This document shows positions 33,736 to 43,640 of a stretch of DNA of 64,000 bases, in pieces (the stretch's first letter is position 1; each line of letters begins with the position of its first letter). A program made the position numbers and the translations under genes. The notes under the pieces were generated by a model, which ran no database searches, was not told the DNA's origin, and worked only from the letters and a program-made list of their open reading frames with translations. The stretch is taken from assembly GCF_009857815.1 (NCBI RefSeq), contig NZ_WVVW01000010.1, positions 153,650 to 217,649 on the forward strand. The letters are read 5' to 3'. Origin of the DNA: Pseudomaricurvus sp. HS19 (lineage in GTDB: Bacteria > Pseudomonadota > Gammaproteobacteria > Pseudomonadales > Cellvibrionaceae).

Positions 33736-36156
33736 ATGTCCCAATCTCGTAAAGCCTTGAGTGGTTTGCAGATGCCTTGTTTTCGTAAAGCGGTGTTGCC
33801 TGCCTGTATCGCCGCAGTGGCAAGCAGTGCCGTTGCCCAGGACGAAACCACCGTTCGTCCCTACCGTCCTGCTCTGGAGGAGGTGACGGTAACGGCCACC
33901 AAGCGCGAGGCTACCATTCAGGATCTGCCTTTCTCGATCAACGCCCAGACCCAGGAAGATATCCAGCGTTCCGGCTCCACTAGCCTGGAAGACCTGTCCC
34001 GCAATGTTGCCGGCCTGACCATCCAGAACCTGGGCCCCGGCCAGAGCCAGGTGGCGATCCGTGGTGTCTCTGCCGGCCAGATCGTGCGCGACCAGCCGGG
34101 TGTGAAAGAGCAGGTGGGTGTCTACCTGGACGAGAGCGTGATCTCCCTGTCACTGTTCACCCCCGACCTGGACCTGTTTGACCTCAACCGTGTGGAAACC
34201 CTGCGCGGCCCACAGGGCACCCTGTTTGGTTCCGGTTCCATGGGCGGTACCGTACGTTACATCACCAACCAGCCGAGCTTTGACGGCCCTGAGGGCATGA
34301 TCGAAGCCAACCTGAATACGGTCACCGACGGTGAAGAGGGTGGCCACCTGAAAGGCATGTACAACCTGCCGCTGACCGAGACCCTGGCCCTGCGCGTGGT
34401 GGGCTACACCACCGAGTACGCCGGCTTTATCGATGCACTGGGTGAAAACGGCAGCAAGAAAGAGGATGTCAACGACGGTAACCGCAGTGGCGGTCGTATC
34501 GCCCTGACCTGGGAGCCAACCGATAACTTCTCCATCACCCCGCGCGTGGTGTACCAGAAGATCGAGATGGATGGCTTCAACCGTCAGGAGGTGTACAACC
34601 TCTACGCCAACCCCTACACCACCACCCGCCCGGCCATTACCTTTGATGAGCGTGAGCAGTATTTGCTGCTGGACGAGGCATTCGAAGATGAAACCATGAT
34701 TGCTGATGTGGTGATGGAGTGGAGTCTTGGTTCGGTGGATATTACCTCCATCTCCAGCTATACCGAGCGAGAGATTCTGGTAAGTCGTGATGCCAGCGCC
34801 TTGACCGGAAGCATTAGCATCAGGCCCTTGGATTTAGACGTTGCCTCCGTGCTGTTGCCCTCCAACCTGCTCGACACTACAGACCTTGAACAGTTCACGC
34901 AGGAGATCCGTTTAAGCTCCGATTATGATGGGGCTTTCCAGTGGTTGGTTGGTGTGTTCTATTCTGATACCACTCGAGAGTATTCTCAGCGACTGCCAAC
35001 CCCAGGCTACGATGCATTCGTGGATGCCAAATTGGGTGCGAACACTTCGGCCAGCGTTGCGAACGGTTTTCCTGCGGACTCGCCTTATAATGCAGATTAT
35101 CCGTTTGATCTTGAGCAGTTTGCCGTCTTTGGGGAGGTGAATTTTGATATCACCGAACGATTGCATATGACGGTGGGTGGGCGCTGGTATGACTTTGAGG
35201 AGTCCCGCCGTTTCACGACTGGAGGTATTTTCTCGAATCAGAATGATCAGGTCGATGACACTACTTCTGATGGCTTCACCCCGAGGGTGTTGGCTAGCTA
35301 CGATTTGAATGATGAAGTTGTTTTGAATGCGCAGGTGGCACAGGGCTTTCGACTTGGCGGGGTAAATGATCCGTTGAACGCCCCGTTGTGTGAACCTGAG
35401 GATTTGGCCACTTATGGTGGCAATCCCACCTATGACGACGAAACCATGTGGAACTACGAGGTCGGGATGAAGGGTAACTGGGGCGACTTCTCGCTCAATG
35501 TTGCTGCTTTCTATGCTGATATTTCTGATCTGCAAGCGACTTTGGATGCGGGATCCTGCTCTTCACGGGTTTCAGTAAACGTTCCGGATGCGCACACTGC
35601 GGGTATTGAATTCGAGCTAGGTTCGCAGCTGACCGACGCGCTCTACCTGGCATTCTCCGGTAGCGTGCTGGAAGCGGAATTTGACTCCACGGTCCGGGAC
35701 GTTAACGGCAACGTTTTAGGTGGTATCGAAGATGGCAATCGTTTGGCATCTGTGCCAGAAGTGCAGCTATCTCTCTCGGGTACCTACACCTTCCTGAAGC
35801 CAATCCTGCGCGCTGATGACTCCTGGGTATCTGCTTCTGTGCAGTATGTGGGTGATCGTATAACCCAGCCAGGAGATCAGGTGAGTGGTGCAGGTGATTT
35901 CACGTCTGAATTACCTTATGGCGGAGCAACCGGTGACGAAGTAACCAGCCTGGATCTTGAGTTGGACGCCTACGCGATCCTGAACCTGAACATGGGTCTG
36001 ATCTACGATACGTTGGAAATGTCGGTGTACATGAACAACGTCACGGACGAGAATGCGGATCTCTCCTTGGATCGTGAACGTGGTGGCAGTGCACGCTTGG
36101 CTTTCGCTACCAATCAGCCGCGTACCTTGGGTGTAACGGTACGCAAGAGCTTCTGA
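33736..36156 (+). CDS. TonB-dependent outer-membrane receptor
   Basis: 806 residues. A signal peptide (about 1-34) leads to a TonB box region LEEVTVTATKRE, plug domain with LRGPQGTLFGSGSMGGTVRYIT, and a C-terminal barrel ending in Phe (RTLGVTVRKSF) as needed for BAM insertion. It imports an iron chelate, vitamin or organic ligand; the substrate is not clear from sequence. The part from about 34800 to 35600 is more AT-rich than the rest, mainly in extracellular-loop and barrel coding sequence, which suggests recombination or diversifying selection. It is a single gene with its own terminator. Confidence 0.92.
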   Translation: MSQSRKALSGLQMPCFRKAVLPACIAAVASSAVAQDETTVRPYRPALEEVTVTATKREATIQDLPFSINAQTQEDIQRSGSTSLEDLSRNVAGLTIQNLGPGQSQVAIRGVSAGQIVRDQPGVKEQVGVYLDESVISLSLFTPDLDLFDLNRVETLRGPQGTLFGSGSMGGTVRYITNQPSFDGPEGMIEANLNTVTDGEEGGHLKGMYNLPLTETLALRVVGYTTEYAGFIDALGENGSKKEDVNDGNRSGGRIALTWEPTDNFSITPRVVYQKIEMDGFNRQEVYNLYANPYTTTRPAITFDEREQYLLLDEAFEDETMIADVVMEWSLGSVDITSISSYTEREILVSRDASALTGSISIRPLDLDVASVLLPSNLLDTTDLEQFTQEIRLSSDYDGAFQWLVGVFYSDTTREYSQRLPTPGYDAFVDAKLGANTSASVANGFPADSPYNADYPFDLEQFAVFGEVNFDITERLHMTVGGRWYDFEESRRFTTGGIFSNQNDQVDDTTSDGFTPRVLASYDLNDEVVLNAQVAQGFRLGGVNDPLNAPLCEPEDLATYGGNPTYDDETMWNYEVGMKGNWGDFSLNVAAFYADISDLQATLDAGSCSSRVSVNVPDAHTAGIEFELGSQLTDALYLAFSGSVLEAEFDSTVRDVNGNVLGGIEDGNRLASVPEVQLSLSGTYTFLKPILRADDSWVSASVQYVGDRITQPGDQVSGAGDFTSELPYGGATGDEVTSLDLELDAYAILNLNMGLIYDTLEMSVYMNNVTDENADLSLDRERGGSARLAFATNQPRTLGVTVRKSF

Positions 36157-36173
36157 TACAGAAGCGGCAAGCG

Positions 36174-36198
36174 AAAGGGGCCTGCGGGCCCCTTTTTT
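36174..36198 (+). terminator. Terminator of the TonB receptor gene
   Basis: AAGGGGCC-TGC-GGGCCCCTTTTTT: a GC-rich stem followed by T6, 18 bp after the stop. Confidence 0.9.
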
Positions 36199-36266
36199 GT
36201 GGGTTGTGCGGATTGGTAGATAGATCCCGATGCAGGGTTAAAGGACTTGCTTCAAGGGATATAAAA

Positions 36267-36382
36267 GATCGCGCAGAGGATAAGGTGAATTCCTGCACCG
36301 CAGGAAGAGAGGATGGTCTGGGCCACTGCGCTCCTACGCCGTGGTGTCGCACCATTGTAGGAGCCCGGTCCCCCGGGCGATC
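36267..36382. repeat. Paired inverted REPs (REPIN-like)
   Basis: A minus-orientation REP (GATCGCGCAG at 36267-36276 and CTGCGCTCCTAC at 36325-36336, split by about 48 bp) faces a plus-orientation REP (GTAGGAGC to GGGCGATC, 36357-36382) across about 20 bp. The remaining sequence to the lysE-type gene at 36513 holds no gene. Confidence 0.65.
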
Positions 36383-36512
36383 TGTTGCCCTACGTCGCTT
36401 CTGCGATCAAGGTTTACCATCCACCCAAAGCAGGTTCAGGCACGGCGACGCCTGTACAAGACAATCTTCTGCCGGCCATTCAGGGCGGCAATTTTTTGGA
36501 GAAATCATTGGT

Positions 36513-37115
36513 ATGTCCTGGATAGAGTGGCTGACCCTGGCCGGCCTCTGCTGGCTGGGAGCCGCAAGCCCCGGGCCGAGCCTGGCGGTAATCATCGGCC
36601 AGACGCTGCAGGGCGGTAAGGCGCAGGGCCTGGTGGCCGCCATCGCCCACGGTGTCGGGGTGGGGGTGTACGCCCTGCTGGCGGCGGTTGGGCTGGCGTT
36701 GCTGGTGACACAGACGCCCTGGTTGTACGACGGCCTGCGCTGGATCGGTGCCGGTTTCCTGTTGTGGTTGGCGTGGCAGAGCTGGCGGGCGCCAGTGGAC
36801 TATGGGCAGGCGGGGGAGGCCACACTGAGTCGCCGGCGCGGGGCCTTAACCGGATTCCTGACGGCGTTTCTCAATCCCAAGCTGGCGCTGTTCTTTCTGG
36901 CGGTCTACACCCAGTTCCTTACAGCCCAAATGCCGCTGTTGCAGAAGCTGACCATGGCGTCGGTCTCGGCGGGTGTGGATGCCGGTTGGTACGTGGTGGT
37001 GGTGATGCTGGTGTCGCGGCCGCGGGTACTGGATGGACTGCGTGCCCATGGAGGCTTGTTGCAGAGGGTGTTTGCCTTGCTGCTGGTGGCAGTGGCGTTG
37101 CGGGTGCTGTGGTAA
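36513..37115 (+). CDS. LysE/RhtB-family amino-acid exporter
   Basis: 200 residues from ATG 36513 (GGAG upstream). The N-terminus MSWIEWLTLAGLCWLGAASPGPSLAVIIGQTLQGGKAQG has the family hallmark ASPGP in the first helix, and FLTAFLNPKLALFFLAVYTQFL the second (NPK). About six membrane helices. It would export an amino acid such as threonine or homoserine lactone-type compounds; the substrate is unknown. It is convergent with smpB. Confidence 0.9.
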   Translation: MSWIEWLTLAGLCWLGAASPGPSLAVIIGQTLQGGKAQGLVAAIAHGVGVGVYALLAAVGLALLVTQTPWLYDGLRWIGAGFLLWLAWQSWRAPVDYGQAGEATLSRRRGALTGFLTAFLNPKLALFFLAVYTQFLTAQMPLLQKLTMASVSAGVDAGWYVVVVMLVSRPRVLDGLRAHGGLLQRVFALLLVAVALRVLW

Positions 37116-37155
37116 CGGGGAGGGTGCGACCGGGCAGGCCGGCCGCGATGCGCGG

Positions 37156-37635
37156 TCAGGTCTGCTTCTGGAACAGGCGCTGTTTCTCGCGATTCCAGTC
37201 GCGCTGCTTTTCGGTCTCGCGTTTGTCGTGCATCTTCTTGCCCTTGGCCAGGGCAATTTCGCACTTCACCAGATGGCCCTTCCAGTACATGGCGGTGACC
37301 ACACAGGTGTAGTCTTTCTGCTCTACGGCTTGCTGCAGTTTGACGATCTCTTTATCGTGCAGCAGCAGCTTGCGCGGCCGATTGGGCTCGATCACGAAAT
37401 GGGTGGAGACGGTATTGAGTGGGGTAATCAGCGCATTCAGCAGCCAGGCTTCCCCGTTTTTGAAGTGCACGTGGGTGTCGACAATGTTGACCTTGCCTTC
37501 ACGCAGACTTTTCACTTCCCAACCCATCAGCACAATGCCGGCCTCATAGCGGTCCGACAGCTCGTAATCAAAACGCGCTTTCTTGTTGAGAACGATGGTG
37601 GTGCCCGTAGGCTTTTTGGCTTTCTTCTTCGACAT
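37156..37635 (-). CDS. smpB: SsrA-binding protein SmpB
   Basis: 159 residues, full length. Begins [50 protein letters not shown] and ends in the basic tail [18 protein letters not shown] that enters the decoding centre. It brings tmRNA to stalled ribosomes and pairs functionally with ssrA at 30214-30603. Confidence 0.97.
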   Translation of the reverse strand: MSKKKAKKPTGTTIVLNKKARFDYELSDRYEAGIVLMGWEVKSLREGKVNIVDTHVHFKNGEAWLLNALITPLNTVSTHFVIEPNRPRKLLLHDKEIVKLQQAVEQKDYTCVVTAMYWKGHLVKCEIALAKGKKMHDKRETEKQRDWNREKQRLFQKQT

Positions 37636-37712
37636 GGCGGCGGATTATAGCGGCAAGGCGGGGCGCGGGATACAGTTGTTTGCCACCCGCGGCGGGCGGG
37701 TGGCGCAAGGCA

Positions 37713-39131
37713 TCAGATTATGTGGATGGCAAAGAATTTGGCCAGCACAGTGTTGATAAACACCAGCAGCAGGATCACCGGAATAAAGGTGCCCAGGGCC
37801 AGGTCGGTATAACGCTCCAGCAGGGTGCCCTTGTATTTGGTTTCCCCGACTTCCAGTTCGCGGTTGAAGTTTTCCTTGCGCCAGCGGTAGATCACCAGCA
37901 GGCAAACCATCAAGCCGTTGAGTGGCAGGATGGTGTCGTAGAAGACATCCACCACCACATCAAAGAAGGATTTGTCGATGCCGGCGTAGTGGGTGAAGCC
38001 GGTGAAAAACGGCACCATACCGAAGGAGACGGCGCAGGCGATCGACACCACCACCATGGAGCCGCCCACCCAGGCCAGGGCCTTGTTGCGACTGATGGAG
38101 TTCTGGTCCATGGCCCCGGCCAGTGACACCTCGATAATGGAAACCAGCGAGGTGAGGGCGGCAAACAGCACCAGCAGGAAGAACACCGCGGCGGCCACGC
38201 TGGCCCCGAAGTAGCCGACGCTGGACTGCATGGCGAGGAAGATCTTGGGCAGGAAGGTGAAGACCAGTGCCACGCTGGAGGTGGAGAGCTCTTCGGCGTT
38301 GGTGCCGGGGTCGAAGGAGAAGATGGCGGGGATCACCAGCAGGCCGGCGGTAAAGGCCACGGCAGTATCGGTGAGGGCCACCATCTTGGCGGAACCGGGA
38401 ATGCTGTTGTTGCGCTCCATATAAGAGCCGTAGGTAATCAGGATGCCCATGCCGAGAGAGAGGGAAAAGAACGCCTGCCCCATGGCCCCGTTGATCACCT
38501 GTGCGTTGATCTTGGAGAAGTCCGGTATCAGGTAGTACTTCACCCCGGCCATGGCGTTGTCCAGGGTGAGCACAAAGATCACCATGCCCACCAGCATCAC
38601 AAACAGCATGGGCATCATCACCTTGGCGGCACGTTCAATCCCCTGTTTGACACCAAAGTGCAGGATGACGCCGACAATCAGCGCGATCAGGGCCATAAAC
38701 AGGAACACCTGCGGCGAGTTGATGAACTGGCCGAAATAGGCTGGGTCGCTGAGTTGCTGCAGGTCGCCGCTGACAATGGCCACCAGGTAGCCCAGCACCC
38801 ACAGCGTGATCACAGAGTAGAACACGGCAATCATGTAGGGGGTGATCAGGGAGAGCCAGCCGCCGACGGTGGCAAACAGGCTGTGGCCGGCAAAGTGGCG
38901 GAAGGCGCCCAGCGGGTTGCGCTGGCTGGCGCGCCCGGCGGCCAGTTCCGCCAGCATGACTGGCAGGCAGATGCCCACCACAAACAGGGCGTAGATAAAG
39001 AGGAAGGCTGCGCCCCCGTTCTTTACCGCATTGACCGGAAAGCCCACCAGGTTGCCGATGCCCACCGCGGAGCCGGCGGCGGCCAGGATAAAGCCCAGAC
39101 GAGAGCCGAAATGTTCACGAGTTGCTGTCAT
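37713..39131 (-). CDS. Sodium-dependent transporter, NSS (SNF) family
   Basis: 472 residues with about 12 membrane helices and the family start GFILAAAGSAVGIGNLVGFP. Helix 6 pattern FFSLSLGMGILITYGSY is present. Like the 31997-33340 gene it should couple uptake of an amino acid to Na+, but they differ enough to be distinct paralogues. Such pairs fit a sodium-using marine lifestyle. Single gene, divergent from ratA. Confidence 0.92.
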   Translation of the reverse strand: MTATREHFGSRLGFILAAAGSAVGIGNLVGFPVNAVKNGGAAFLFIYALFVVGICLPVMLAELAAGRASQRNPLGAFRHFAGHSLFATVGGWLSLITPYMIAVFYSVITLWVLGYLVAIVSGDLQQLSDPAYFGQFINSPQVFLFMALIALIVGVILHFGVKQGIERAAKVMMPMLFVMLVGMVIFVLTLDNAMAGVKYYLIPDFSKINAQVINGAMGQAFFSLSLGMGILITYGSYMERNNSIPGSAKMVALTDTAVAFTAGLLVIPAIFSFDPGTNAEELSTSSVALVFTFLPKIFLAMQSSVGYFGASVAAAVFFLLVLFAALTSLVSIIEVSLAGAMDQNSISRNKALAWVGGSMVVVSIACAVSFGMVPFFTGFTHYAGIDKSFFDVVVDVFYDTILPLNGLMVCLLVIYRWRKENFNRELEVGETKYKGTLLERYTDLALGTFIPVILLLVFINTVLAKFFAIHII

Positions 39132-39276
39132 TGTTGTTCTCTTTATTCCCCCGAATCACTCCCCTGATACTAGCAACGATGCGCCCTGCAGTGCCAGTTC
39201 AGGAGCCGGAGGCGCTTGGCAGCTCAGGGGGGAGTCACTACAATCCACCGCCAGAATGGCAATTGAGCATGAGCGA

Positions 39277-39726
39277 GTGACACAGATTCAGCGCAGCGCC
39301 CTGGTGGCGTTCTCCGACCAGCAGATGTTTGAACTGGTCAACGACATCGAAGCCTACCCGCAGTATATGGACGGCTGTATCGGCGCTGAGGTGCTGGAAC
39401 GGGATGAAAACACCCTGGTGGCACGGCTGGACCTGAACAAGCTGGGCATGCGCTACAGCTTCACCACCCGCAATCAGCTGACCCCGCCTGTGTTGATGGA
39501 GATGCAGCTGGTGGAGGGGCCGTTCCGGCGCCTGACCGGCAACTGGTCATTTCTCTCCCTCACCGAAGGGGCCTGCAAGGTCTCATTGAAGCTGGAGTTT
39601 GAGCTCAGCGGCGGCCTGGTGGCGAAGGCCGCAGGGCGCTGGCTGGATGCGGTGGCCAATGACCTGGTGGATGGTCTGTGTCAGCGTGCCAAATGGGTTT
39701 ACGGGCCGGCGGCCGGCCAGAGGTAA
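39277..39726 (+). CDS. ratA: RatA/Coq10-like START-domain protein
   Basis: 149 residues. GTG 39277 gives MTQIQRSALVAFSDQQMFELVNDIEAYPQYMDGC, which aligns from the first residue with RatA/Coq10 proteins; ATG 39256 would add seven residues. The START-like fold has FELSGGLVAKAAGRWLD at the end. E. coli RatA was reported to bind 50S subunits; the family also includes ubiquinone-binding Coq10. It is followed 5 bp later by rnfH, the usual order ratA-rnfH. Confidence 0.88.
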   Translation: MTQIQRSALVAFSDQQMFELVNDIEAYPQYMDGCIGAEVLERDENTLVARLDLNKLGMRYSFTTRNQLTPPVLMEMQLVEGPFRRLTGNWSFLSLTEGACKVSLKLEFELSGGLVAKAAGRWLDAVANDLVDGLCQRAKWVYGPAAGQR

Positions 39727-39731
39727 TTCTT

Positions 39732-40043
39732 ATGTCCGATATTGAAATGATTGCAGTCGAAGTGGCCTATGCGCTGCCTCACAAGCAGAAGATCGTCGCC
39801 CTGCTGGTGGAGCCGGGTACCACCGCGCTGCAGGCTGCACGCCGCTCCGGGCTGGAGAAGGAGTTTCCGGAGATCGACTACGATACCGCCAAGATGGGTA
39901 TCTTCGGCCAGGCGCTGGGTACCAAAGGCCTGAAGAAGGCCAATGAGCACGAGCTGCAGGAGGGGGACAGGGTAGAGATCTACCGTCCGCTGCAGTCTGA
40001 CCCGAAAGAGGCGCGTCGCAAGCGCGCTGCCAAAGCCGAGTAA
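39732..40043 (+). CDS. rnfH: RnfH family ubiquitin-like protein
   Basis: 103 residues from ATG 39732. A small beta-grasp protein with VEVAYALPHKQKIVALLVEPGTTALQAARRSG and GDRVEIYRPLQSDPKEARRKRA at the end, typical of RnfH/RatB. Function is unknown. It is 5 bp after ratA and convergent with bamE. Confidence 0.92.
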   Translation: MSDIEMIAVEVAYALPHKQKIVALLVEPGTTALQAARRSGLEKEFPEIDYDTAKMGIFGQALGTKGLKKANEHELQEGDRVEIYRPLQSDPKEARRKRAAKAE

Positions 40044-40064
40044 GCGCTCAGGGCTCGGTGGTGC

Positions 40065-40439
40065 TTAGTTAGCGCCTTCGCTGGAGGCGCTCTGGGTACT
40101 GGCCTTGCCGGGCACAAAGTCGCCGCTGAAGTGGGTCATGACATCGCCATCAAAGAAGATGGAGAGGTGTTCCTTGGTGGTTTCACCCTTGGCCGGGGTC
40201 ATGGTGTAGAAATAATCCCAGCGATTGGGATTGAACGTATCCTCAATCATGGGGTTGCCCATGACATAGCGCACCTGGCGGCGGGTCATGCCGGGCTTCA
40301 GCTGATCAATCATTTCCTGGGTAATGATGTTGCCCTGCTGAATATCGATCCGGTACACGCCTGGGAACTGGAAGTACTGACATCCGGCCAGCAATATCAA
40401 TGACATGGCGAACAGGAGTCGTACTGCGTGTTTTTGCAT
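40065..40439 (-). CDS. bamE: Outer-membrane assembly lipoprotein BamE
   Basis: 124 residues from ATG 40439. Lipobox LILLAGC, then [43 protein letters not shown], the SmpA/OmlA signature. It is part of the BAM complex that inserts beta-barrels, including the TonB receptor type. It is divergent from fur, as in Pseudomonas (omlA-fur). Confidence 0.95.
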   Translation of the reverse strand: MQKHAVRLLFAMSLILLAGCQYFQFPGVYRIDIQQGNIITQEMIDQLKPGMTRRQVRYVMGNPMIEDTFNPNRWDYFYTMTPAKGETTKEHLSIFFDGDVMTHFSGDFVPGKASTQSASSEGAN

Positions 40440-40567
40440 GGCAGGGGTTCCACAAGCGAAAATGAGAGGGGATAATACCTGAATTGCCTTTCGACTGAGA
40501 AGGGTCACGGGAAAATCCGGGATCCAGCCTGGAACTTCGGGAAAAATAACCGACAGCAGGGGAATAC

Positions 40568-40975
40568 ATGTCAGACCAGAACCAGGAGCTGCGCAAAGCC
40601 GGCTTGAAAGTAACCTTACCGCGGGTAAAGATTCTCCAGATGCTGGAGGAGTCCGAGCAGCGTCACCTGAGTGCTGAAGATGTGTACAAGCAGCTGATGG
40701 AGGCCGATGAGGACGTGGGCCTGGCTACTGTTTACCGGGTTCTGACCCAGTTTGAGTCCGCCGGGCTGGTGGTGCGCCACAACTTTGACGATGGCCACTC
40801 TGTCTTTGAGCTGGAGCGCGGTGATCACCACGACCACATGGTGTGTGTGGAGACTGGCCGGGTAATCGAGTTCCACAACGAAAAAATCGAGGCCCTGCAG
40901 GAGCAGATCGCGGCCGAGCACGGCTACGAGATCAGCGGCCACAGCCTTGTTCTCTACGTTAAACCCAGGAAGTAA
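40568..40975 (+). CDS. fur: Ferric uptake regulator Fur
   Basis: 135 residues: winged helix with [19 protein letters not shown] and [20 protein letters not shown], and the metal site HHDHMVC. The C-terminal CxxC zinc pair of E. coli Fur is not there (CVETG), as in Pseudomonas Fur. It represses iron-uptake genes when Fe2+ is plentiful. Divergent from bamE. Confidence 0.97.
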   Translation: MSDQNQELRKAGLKVTLPRVKILQMLEESEQRHLSAEDVYKQLMEADEDVGLATVYRVLTQFESAGLVVRHNFDDGHSVFELERGDHHDHMVCVETGRVIEFHNEKIEALQEQIAAEHGYEISGHSLVLYVKPRK

Positions 40976-41184
40976 CCTGCCTTATTGATGTCCGCCGGCG
41001 TCGGCCCCCGGGGTTGGCGCGCCACTCCCTGTAGTGTGCGATTGAGGCATCGTCAGCGTCGCAAAATCCCTTTTCTCACCCGAAAAAGCCCGTTACAGTA
41101 AGGCCTGACTGATTTTGACCTGTGCCTTGCGGCGCAGGTGCAACTCACAATAATAATTATGCGATGTACCGAGGTATCCCCACC

Positions 41185-41760
41185 ATGAGTGAACAGGCTC
41201 AAGCCCAATCCCAGCCCGCTATCAACATCAATCTGGTCCAGGTTCTGGATCTGGCCTGCCGTATTCTGCATCAGGGCTTTTTCCAGCAGCCAGAGGCCAA
41301 GGCCAAGACGCTGTTAAAGGATCTCAAGTCCGGCAAGCGTATTTCGGTCGGCGCCATGAACCTCAACCGCAAAGATGCCGAGGGTGCCGAGCAGCCGGTG
41401 ATGGAGATGCCGTTGTCACTGGAGCTGGATTACTCCGAGTTCCGTGGCCCGGGCTTTGGTTTCCCGGCGTTTCGGGCGGCCCTGCAGGGGATGCTCAACC
41501 AGATCGGCAACACCATGCGTGCCCGTCGTGACCTTAATATTATGTCCAACCAGCAGCAGAACACCCTGCTGGTGCATCAGCCTGGCGTGGTACGCATTGG
41601 CGAGCAGTTTAATGTCATGGTGCTGGGTATCGAGCGCGGTACCAAAAACCAGCTCACCCTGAAACTGATGTTTATCGATCCGGAGCAGTACCCCCGTCGC
41701 GATCAGGAAGCGGCCGCTGTGACACCGGATTCGGCAGAGCAGGATCAAGCCGCAGGCTGA
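41185..41760 (+). CDS. Conserved hypothetical protein
   Basis: 191 residues from ATG 41185 (GAGG about 11 nt upstream). Cytoplasmic, no membrane segment. Pattern: NINLVQVLDLACRILHQGFFQQPEAKAKTLLKDLKSGKRISVG, FRGPGFGFPAFRAALQGMLNQI, and a C-terminal acid/Gln-rich tail. I do not recognise a family. It lies between fur and recN. Confidence 0.75.
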   Translation: MSEQAQAQSQPAININLVQVLDLACRILHQGFFQQPEAKAKTLLKDLKSGKRISVGAMNLNRKDAEGAEQPVMEMPLSLELDYSEFRGPGFGFPAFRAALQGMLNQIGNTMRARRDLNIMSNQQQNTLLVHQPGVVRIGEQFNVMVLGIERGTKNQLTLKLMFIDPEQYPRRDQEAAAVTPDSAEQDQAAG

Positions 41761-41784
41761 GCCTGATCCCCGGCTGGCGGCGCC

Positions 41785-43449
41785 TCAGCCCGCCAGCTCC
41801 AGCATCTCCCGGGCGTGGGCAATGGTCTGTTTGGTCATCTGCAGGCCGCCCATCATGCGGGCAATCTCCATAATCTTCTCATCCCCCTCCAGCGCTGTGA
41901 GGGTGGATTGTGCCGACGCCTGATCTGACTCCTTGCGTACCTGCAGGTGCTGATGGCCCTTGCTGGCCACTTGCGGCAGGTGAGTTACACACAGCACCTG
42001 GCCCTGTTCCCCCAGCGTACGCAGCAGCTCGCCCACCACATCGGCGGTGGCGCCACCAATACCCACATCCACTTCGTCAAACACCAGTGTGGGGGTGGTG
42101 GAGCTTTGCGCGGTTACCACCTGAATGGCGAGGCTGATGCGGGAGAGTTCACCGCCGGAGGCCACTTTCGCCAATGCCTTGGGCTTCTGGCCGGGGTTGG
42201 TGCTGATCAGGAATTCGATGTCATCAATGCCGTGGCTGCCTGGCTGACCGGCGTTACTCTGCAGGCTGATGGCCAGCACGGCATTCTTCATGGCCAGCGC
42301 CTGCAGCTGGTTGTTGATGGCTTTCTGCAGTCGCTCCGCCGCCAGGCGGCGTTTGCCGGAGAGCTTTTCCGCGCTCTCCAGGTAGCTGGCGCGGGCCTGG
42401 CGGGCGGCCTCTTCCAGCTGGTCCAGTTGCTGCTCGTCGCCACCCAGCTGTTGCAGCTCCTCGGTCAGGGACTGCTGCAGGGCCAGCAGTTCACCGGTAT
42501 CGATGCGGTGTTTGCGGGCAATGTCGTAGCAGCTGCCGAGGCGTTCATCGATCCAGGCCAGCCGCTGGGGGTCCATTTCGAAGCTGTCTATGTAAAGGGT
42601 CAGCTCGTGCTGGGCCTCCTGAATCTGAATCTGGGCGCTCTGCAGCAGATCCTCGGCAATTTGCAGGGCGTCGGGCTTGTCGCGCAGGCGGTGCAGTTGC
42701 TGCAGGGCGCGGCTGATGGCGCTGGTGAGGCCCGCCTCGTCGTCTTCGCACATCTGCACCACGCCCTGGCCTGCCTGCAGGATGGTCTCGGCGGAGGCCA
42801 GCTCCCGCTGTTCCTGTTCCAGTTTCTCCAGCTCACCGGGCTCCAGCGCCAGGGCTTCCAGCTCGTCCAGCTGGTAGCGCAGTAACTGGGTGCGGGCAGT
42901 GATCTCTTCGGCGTTGTCGCGCCACTGCTCAAACGCCTGCTGTGCCTTCTGCCACACCTGGTAGCGCTCACGGGTGGTCTGCAGCAGTTGCGGGTGAGCG
43001 GCGTAGTCGTCCAGCAGGTGGCGGTGATTGTCTTTCCGCAGCAGGGATTGGTGGGCGTGCTGGCCGTGGATGTCGATCAGCTTCTCCCCCAGCTCTTTCA
43101 GCTGTGCCAGCGGCACCGGCTGGCCATTGATGTAACCGCGGGAGCGGCCGTCGCGGGTCACCACGCGGCGCAGCAGGCACTCTTCGCCACTGTCCAGGTC
43201 GTGGCGATCAAGCCATGCCTGGGCTGCGGGGATGTCGCTGACGTTAAAGGTGGCACAGATGTCTGCCCGCTCCCGGCCCTGTCGCACCCGGTCGGATTCT
43301 GCCCGGTCGCCGAGGGTGAGCCCCAGCGCATCCAGCAGGATGGACTTGCCGGCACCGGTCTCGCCGGTGATGACGGTCATGCCCTGCTGCAGTTCCAGCT
43401 CCAGCAGGTCGACCAGGGTGAAGTTCTGTACGCTGAGGTGAGTCAGCAT
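41785..43449 (-). CDS. recN: DNA repair ATPase RecN
   Basis: 554 residues from ATG 43449 (GGAG upstream). SMC-like: Walker A GETGAGKS, long coiled coil, and C-terminal ABC signature GGELSRISLAIQ with Walker B LVFDEVDVGIGG. It helps repair double-strand breaks. A LexA-like box lies upstream, as expected for an SOS gene. Divergent from grpE. Confidence 0.96.
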   Translation of the reverse strand: MLTHLSVQNFTLVDLLELELQQGMTVITGETGAGKSILLDALGLTLGDRAESDRVRQGRERADICATFNVSDIPAAQAWLDRHDLDSGEECLLRRVVTRDGRSRGYINGQPVPLAQLKELGEKLIDIHGQHAHQSLLRKDNHRHLLDDYAAHPQLLQTTRERYQVWQKAQQAFEQWRDNAEEITARTQLLRYQLDELEALALEPGELEKLEQEQRELASAETILQAGQGVVQMCEDDEAGLTSAISRALQQLHRLRDKPDALQIAEDLLQSAQIQIQEAQHELTLYIDSFEMDPQRLAWIDERLGSCYDIARKHRIDTGELLALQQSLTEELQQLGGDEQQLDQLEEAARQARASYLESAEKLSGKRRLAAERLQKAINNQLQALAMKNAVLAISLQSNAGQPGSHGIDDIEFLISTNPGQKPKALAKVASGGELSRISLAIQVVTAQSSTTPTLVFDEVDVGIGGATADVVGELLRTLGEQGQVLCVTHLPQVASKGHQHLQVRKESDQASAQSTLTALEGDEKIMEIARMMGGLQMTKQTIAHAREMLELAG

Positions 43450-43514
43450 GGCGGGCTCCTTCCGTGAGGGCGGGCAAAGTATCCGTGAGGACAGCAAAGT
43501 AGTGGTTTAATATA

Positions 43515-43534
43515 CAGTGTTTATATGTACAGTA
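43515..43534 (-). promoter_or_regulatory. LexA-like box upstream of recN
   Basis: CAGTGTTTATATGTACAGTA resembles the CTGT-N8-ACAG operator with one half-site base changed. Location 65 bp before recN fits SOS control. Confidence 0.55.
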
Positions 43535-43566
43535 TTTTTTCTGTGTATGCAATCGTCACTGCAGGG

Positions 43567-43594
43567 CTTGAAAGGTGCGTAACTGTCCCCATAT
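43567..43594 (+). promoter_or_regulatory. Sigma-32 heat-shock promoter for grpE
   Basis: CTTGAAA-N13-CCCCATAT is a perfect sigma-32 match, 46 bp upstream of grpE. It would drive grpE and possibly dnaK-dnaJ. Confidence 0.9.
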
Positions 43595-43640
43595 CAGGCG
43601 TCAGATCTCATGACTCATTCAGGTAAAGACGGAGAGCAAG

